Shown: positions 60,790 through 64,000 of the stretch, one piece after another | Numbering within the stretch: position 1 is the first letter of the stretch | Layout of the letters: every line of letters starts with the position of its first letter | Made by a program: the position numbers and the translations under genes | Notes under the pieces: model-generated | The model's input: only the letters and a program-made list of their open reading frames with translations | Told to the model about the DNA's origin: nothing | Database searches by the model: none | Origin: Paraphysoderma sedebokerense | Lineage: Eukaryota > Blastocladiomycota > Physodermatomycetes > Physodermatales > Physodermataceae | Assembly (NCBI GenBank): GCA_025602915.1 | Contig: JAHLJZ010000013.1 | Coordinates: 186,001 to 250,000 of the forward strand | Length of the DNA stretch: 64,000 nt | Direction: 5' to 3'

Positions 60790-63268
60790 ATGTGTGCATC
60801 GGTCATTCCTCCCAGAAGACTGGAGCACTTGCCCTCCTCCTTGCACAGATCAAAATCAGTATGTCTTCATGAAGCCGTGCCTGCCTTCCCAAATCGCTAA
60901 TGACTATTCTCCCTTTTTGAATCTTTTGCCATTAGGTACCGGATATATTCAGGTCCATCGTGAGAGATTTAGACTTCCGACCTCAGCAATATGTCGACTA
61001 TCTTTCTTATCCCTGGTCGGACGATGAATTGACAGATTCCTGGAGGGTTGTGACCAAACTGAAAAATAGAAGACGCAGCACAAGCCCAACGGATAGACTG
61101 CCAGTGGAAATGGCTCTTGGGATAATATGGAAAGATGTCGAGGCAGAGTGTGCCAAAATGGAAAGGTTGGAGTATATAAGTTGGAGGTTTGTTTCTTTTT
61201 TTCTTCAGAGCCTATATTTGTACCGAAATTTTGGGACCTCAGCGAGCTTAATGGTCAATGATATGCAAACGACGACGAGTAAATTTTATATTAATTTCTC
61301 TTTTGTTTGAAATCAATATTCTCAATGTCGAATTTGGATAAATTTGTCTGCTATATGACAATGTGCATGACAACACATTTATGCATGATTAGGGTTTGGT
61401 AAGTATCGGTCTCGTGCCCCGAGTTTTTCTTGACATCCGTCTGCCCGATCCGTCGCTGTTCAACTATTAACTTCGTTAATCTTAGGATGCAGCGGAAATA
61501 CCGACTTGAGAAGCTACATCCCCATGCAATTGACTGGGCGAAAGACACTACTTCAATATTTGTCACGGGCCCGTTGATCACGAAGAAAAATATTCTGCCT
61601 GATCATCAATATGTGCATTCACCTACGAAACCGAGTTCAGTTTGCAGTAGCCAAAACGAAGACTACCCGCCATCCGGTAAAAAGTCAGCATTGAAAAGAG
61701 TAACAGTTAGAGATTTGTTAAATAGAGACTATCCAAAGAGGGAGCCATCTCTCGGGTACGACTCTTCCCCTTCCCGATCACCCGCAAATTCACCACATCT
61801 GGCGACTTCGGCACCATCTTCCGAAACTGCTTGTGGGAGTGTTACTAGTTTTTCGCTTTCTCCCACATTACCTCCAACATCACCGCAACTATCACCAACA
61901 AGGCCGAAATGCATCCGATTTAATGGGCTCGTTGAACAGAGAGTCATACATAATCCTTCATCTCGACCTGGTTCACCAAAGATGTCGTCTCACAGGATCA
62001 CGCAGTCCGATCTTATACTGCCTCCGTCGCCCTATTCCAACTCTCCGGTGCCAAAATACTCGAATACCAACCCTATCGCAAGACCTTCGAGGCAGTACCC
62101 ATACCCTCCTTCTGTTACGTCCGCTCCCTCCAGAGCATCTGTACAATCAAATAGTCCTTCGTCTCCCTCGTCCACTGTTGCTCTTAATAAGTCGGCTTCA
62201 AAGAGGCCGACGCATCATCGTTCCTCATCCGACTCTGTTCTTAAACGAAATCCCTCCGAGAACTTTGAAACGGAATTGATTTCTAACATGTCAAGCCAAC
62301 ACCCAAATAAGCCGTTCACTTTGAGAAGAGTGAACTCGTCAACTGACATTTTATTATCGCTACCTGCACCACCCGCTAGATTGAAAATAGATTGGAATGG
62401 CGAGGATGAAGTACTATCTCCCAATGTTGAATTTTATTCTGAGAGAGGCGATGTTCTCGCATACGGACTTGATTCGGAAGTGCAATATAAGCATTTAACA
62501 ACAGGAGGTGAAAATGAACGGTCTCTGTTTAACGATGTCATCGCGAATTATGAACGGTACCAACAGGAAGGACAGCACCTAAAACACAAGGAAGACGATG
62601 ATCACGGCGCAACTAATGGGGTGAACGGGAGGTCGCCCAGTGGCGATGAATCTAATAGAAAGCTGAACGGCAGGGGTAGACGTGAGGAAGATATATTACA
62701 GAGCTTGGTGGATGAATTCTTGAACGAGAGTGAGCCCGAGAATGATGCAAGCATCAACGAAATAGTTGGAGGGCCCGATTCGATAGCGGATAGGGAGCCC
62801 GTGAACGGAATCAATTCTTCATCATCGCAGCAACCAAAGAAAAGATCATCTCAATCAACGCCTCATATTCATTCTGATTCATCACCATTACCGACGTCTG
62901 CATCAGCGAGAAGGCCATCTTTACAGAGACGAAAAGCACATTCAAGTACTCCCAATACACCTTCAACCTCGTCCTCCCCACGGTTTGATTTCTCATCTTC
63001 AAATTTGCAATCTCAGCCATCGACTGAATCTAATGTCGATAATAAGAAGATGCCGATCTCGAGTCCTTCATTCTATCAGTCCCGCTCCTCTTCTTCAACA
63101 TCGTCTTTTACCAAAGGCATAGATAAAAGTGGAAGCGAGGACCCCAATGGAATGTGCAGAGAAACTGCTGAAACTGAATCTGGATGGGTAGGATGGGTTT
63201 TTAGGAAGTATGAAGATGTGGCGGATGTAGTTAGGTGGATGGGAGATGTTGTTTACGCAAACAAGTGA
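60790..63268 (+). CDS. REG1: Reg1-like regulatory subunit of protein phosphatase 1
   Basis: Three exons (60790-60858, 60936-61186, 61486-63268) keep frame and give 700 residues. The GATA-like DUF1752 domain spans YVDYLSYPWSDDEL, DSWRVVTKLKNR and, across the 299-bp intron, SWR joined to MQRKYRLEKLHPHAIDWAKDTT, as in yeast Reg1. A PP1-docking motif (CIRFNGLVEQRV) matches the RxFN..VEQ block of Reg1. The rest is Ser/Pro-rich. Reg1 targets Glc7 to Snf1 and sets glucose repression. The ATG at 60790 is chosen because only its frame joins exon 2 without a stop; the longer frame from 60647 does not. It is divergent from Rrn7, 193 bp between starts. Confidence 0.85.
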
Positions 63269-63302
63269 GGGTAGCATATTATTTCTATAGAGTATATAAT
63301 GC

Positions 63303-63308
63303 AATAAA
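63303..63308 (+). terminator. AATAAA poly(A) signal of REG1
   Basis: Hexamer 35 bp past the REG1 stop, an ideal distance. The RER1 start follows 219 bp later. Confidence 0.5.
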
Positions 63309-63526
63309 TATGGTCGGTGGAGACGCCGATGTCCCTTATGTCCGGTCCTTGGCGCGTCGCACAAACAAGAAGGAACGACGGAAACCAAAATAAACCACCG
63401 TCATCATATCAATCCCACTTTTCTCACTCATCCGCTCTTATCCGCATATTTTTGATAGTCATCCCTTATCATATATTCCCCTTTCAGAGCTGAGAGCCAC
63501 TTCATCAAGATATCATAAACAAAACA

Positions 63527-64000
63527 ATGGTAGCCGCATCTCTGGATTCACCTCCAGCGAACAATCCTGTTGATAATGTGCGAAATCAAGTGACGGCCTT
63601 AGAAAGGGTATTTATTGCTGCATATTTATAACCTCTGTAGTCCTACACTTTAGTACCTGCATGTCGTAGTTGTGGGCTGCAGTCCTGATTCAAACGTTCA
63701 AATTCCGTTTCCTGATCTTCATCTGATATTTCATTCCACAACAACATTTTGCGGATACCTCGTTCGATCACTAACTTGAATACTACTCATTTGAATTTCA
63801 AAACCTATAGCAATTCCAATCTTTCCTCGACTCTACCACACCCTACATCCCACACCGATGGGGCTGCACATTTATTCTTTTCATACTCTATATTATCAGA
63901 GTGACTTTTATCCAAGGTTTTTACATAGTGACTTATGCATTGGGGATTTACTTGTTGAATATATTTTTGCTGTTTTTGTCGCCGAAATTTGATCCTGCGA
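63527..64000 (+). CDS. RER1: RER1 retrieval receptor, 5' part (cut by window edge)
   Basis: Exon 1 (63527-63607) encodes a hydrophilic N-terminus. A 203-bp intron follows. Exon 2 (from 63811) runs to the window edge with TPYIPHRWGC, then two membrane helices (FILFILYIIRVTFIQGFYIV, YALGIYLLNIFLLFL) and SPKFDP, the near-invariant Rer1 block. Rer1 returns ER membrane proteins from the cis-Golgi by recognising polar residues in transmembrane segments. The C-terminal half lies beyond the window. Confidence 0.95.

Noticed and set aside
60647-61027. Longer REG1 start at 60647
   Set aside because: Its frame cannot join exon 2 without a stop; the frame starting at ATG 60790 joins cleanly to VPDIFRSIVRDLDF.
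1-64000. Mobile elements, virus-derived elements, CRISPR arrays, toxin systems
   Set aside because: No reverse transcriptase, integrase, transposase, capsid-like frame, terminal repeats or regular repeat-spacer pattern was seen.

Overview
This is nuclear DNA of a zoosporic (flagellated) fungus, most likely a chytrid-grade lineage. Fungal markers are a Reg1-type PP1 regulator, an Erf4-type Ras palmitoyltransferase subunit, an Rrn7/TAF1B Pol I factor, a DHH exopolyphosphatase, an Nrp1-like nuclease/zinc-finger protein and two CYP52-like P450s. Beside them are genes otherwise typical of ciliated eukaryotes: LRRC9, ARMC9 and C11orf65 (MFI). Genes are dense (22 supported genes and 2 weak ones), on both strands, with many short GT-AG introns (mostly 55-110 bp, often starting GTATG/GTAAG). 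I saw no transposon, virus-derived element, rRNA, tRNA or CRISPR array. All gene models were built by eye from splice sites and family resemblance, with no database search.

Layout. 0-8 kb, all minus: an acidic coiled-coil protein (cut by the left edge), a small orphan, a PAK-like kinase with degenerate catalytic motifs, and a single-pass membrane protein with a cytoplasmic SH3 domain. 9-18 kb: amino-acid permease (+), AP-1 sigma adaptin (-), divergent Nrp1-like exonuclease/RanBP2 zinc-finger protein (+), exostosin-like GT47 protein (+). 18-33 kb: LRRC9 (-), Ddl-like ATP-grasp enzyme A (+), P450 A (-), NUDCD1 (+), ARMC9 (-). 33-44 kb: G-protein beta (-), ATP-grasp paralog B (-), PH-RasGEF (+), Erf4 (+). 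44-53 kb: exopolyphosphatase, homogentisate dioxygenase, P450 B and an orphan, all minus. 53-64 kb: C11orf65 homolog (+), PIG-A (-), Rrn7 (-), Reg1 (+), RER1 (+, cut by the right edge).

How they fit together. Several genes are signalling components: PAK, Gbeta, RasGEF, Erf4 and Reg1. RasGEF and Erf4 are adjacent in the same orientation and both act on Ras, one by nucleotide exchange and the other (with Erf2) by palmitoylation. PIG-A, RER1, AP-1 sigma and the GT47 protein belong to the secretory and membrane system. LRRC9, ARMC9 and the MFI homolog probably relate to the zoospore flagellum or basal body. No catabolic or secondary-metabolite cluster is evident. The observations I rate highest are the probable PAK pseudokinase, the duplicated Ddl-like ATP-grasp genes with partly conserved introns, and the fungal C11orf65 homolog.
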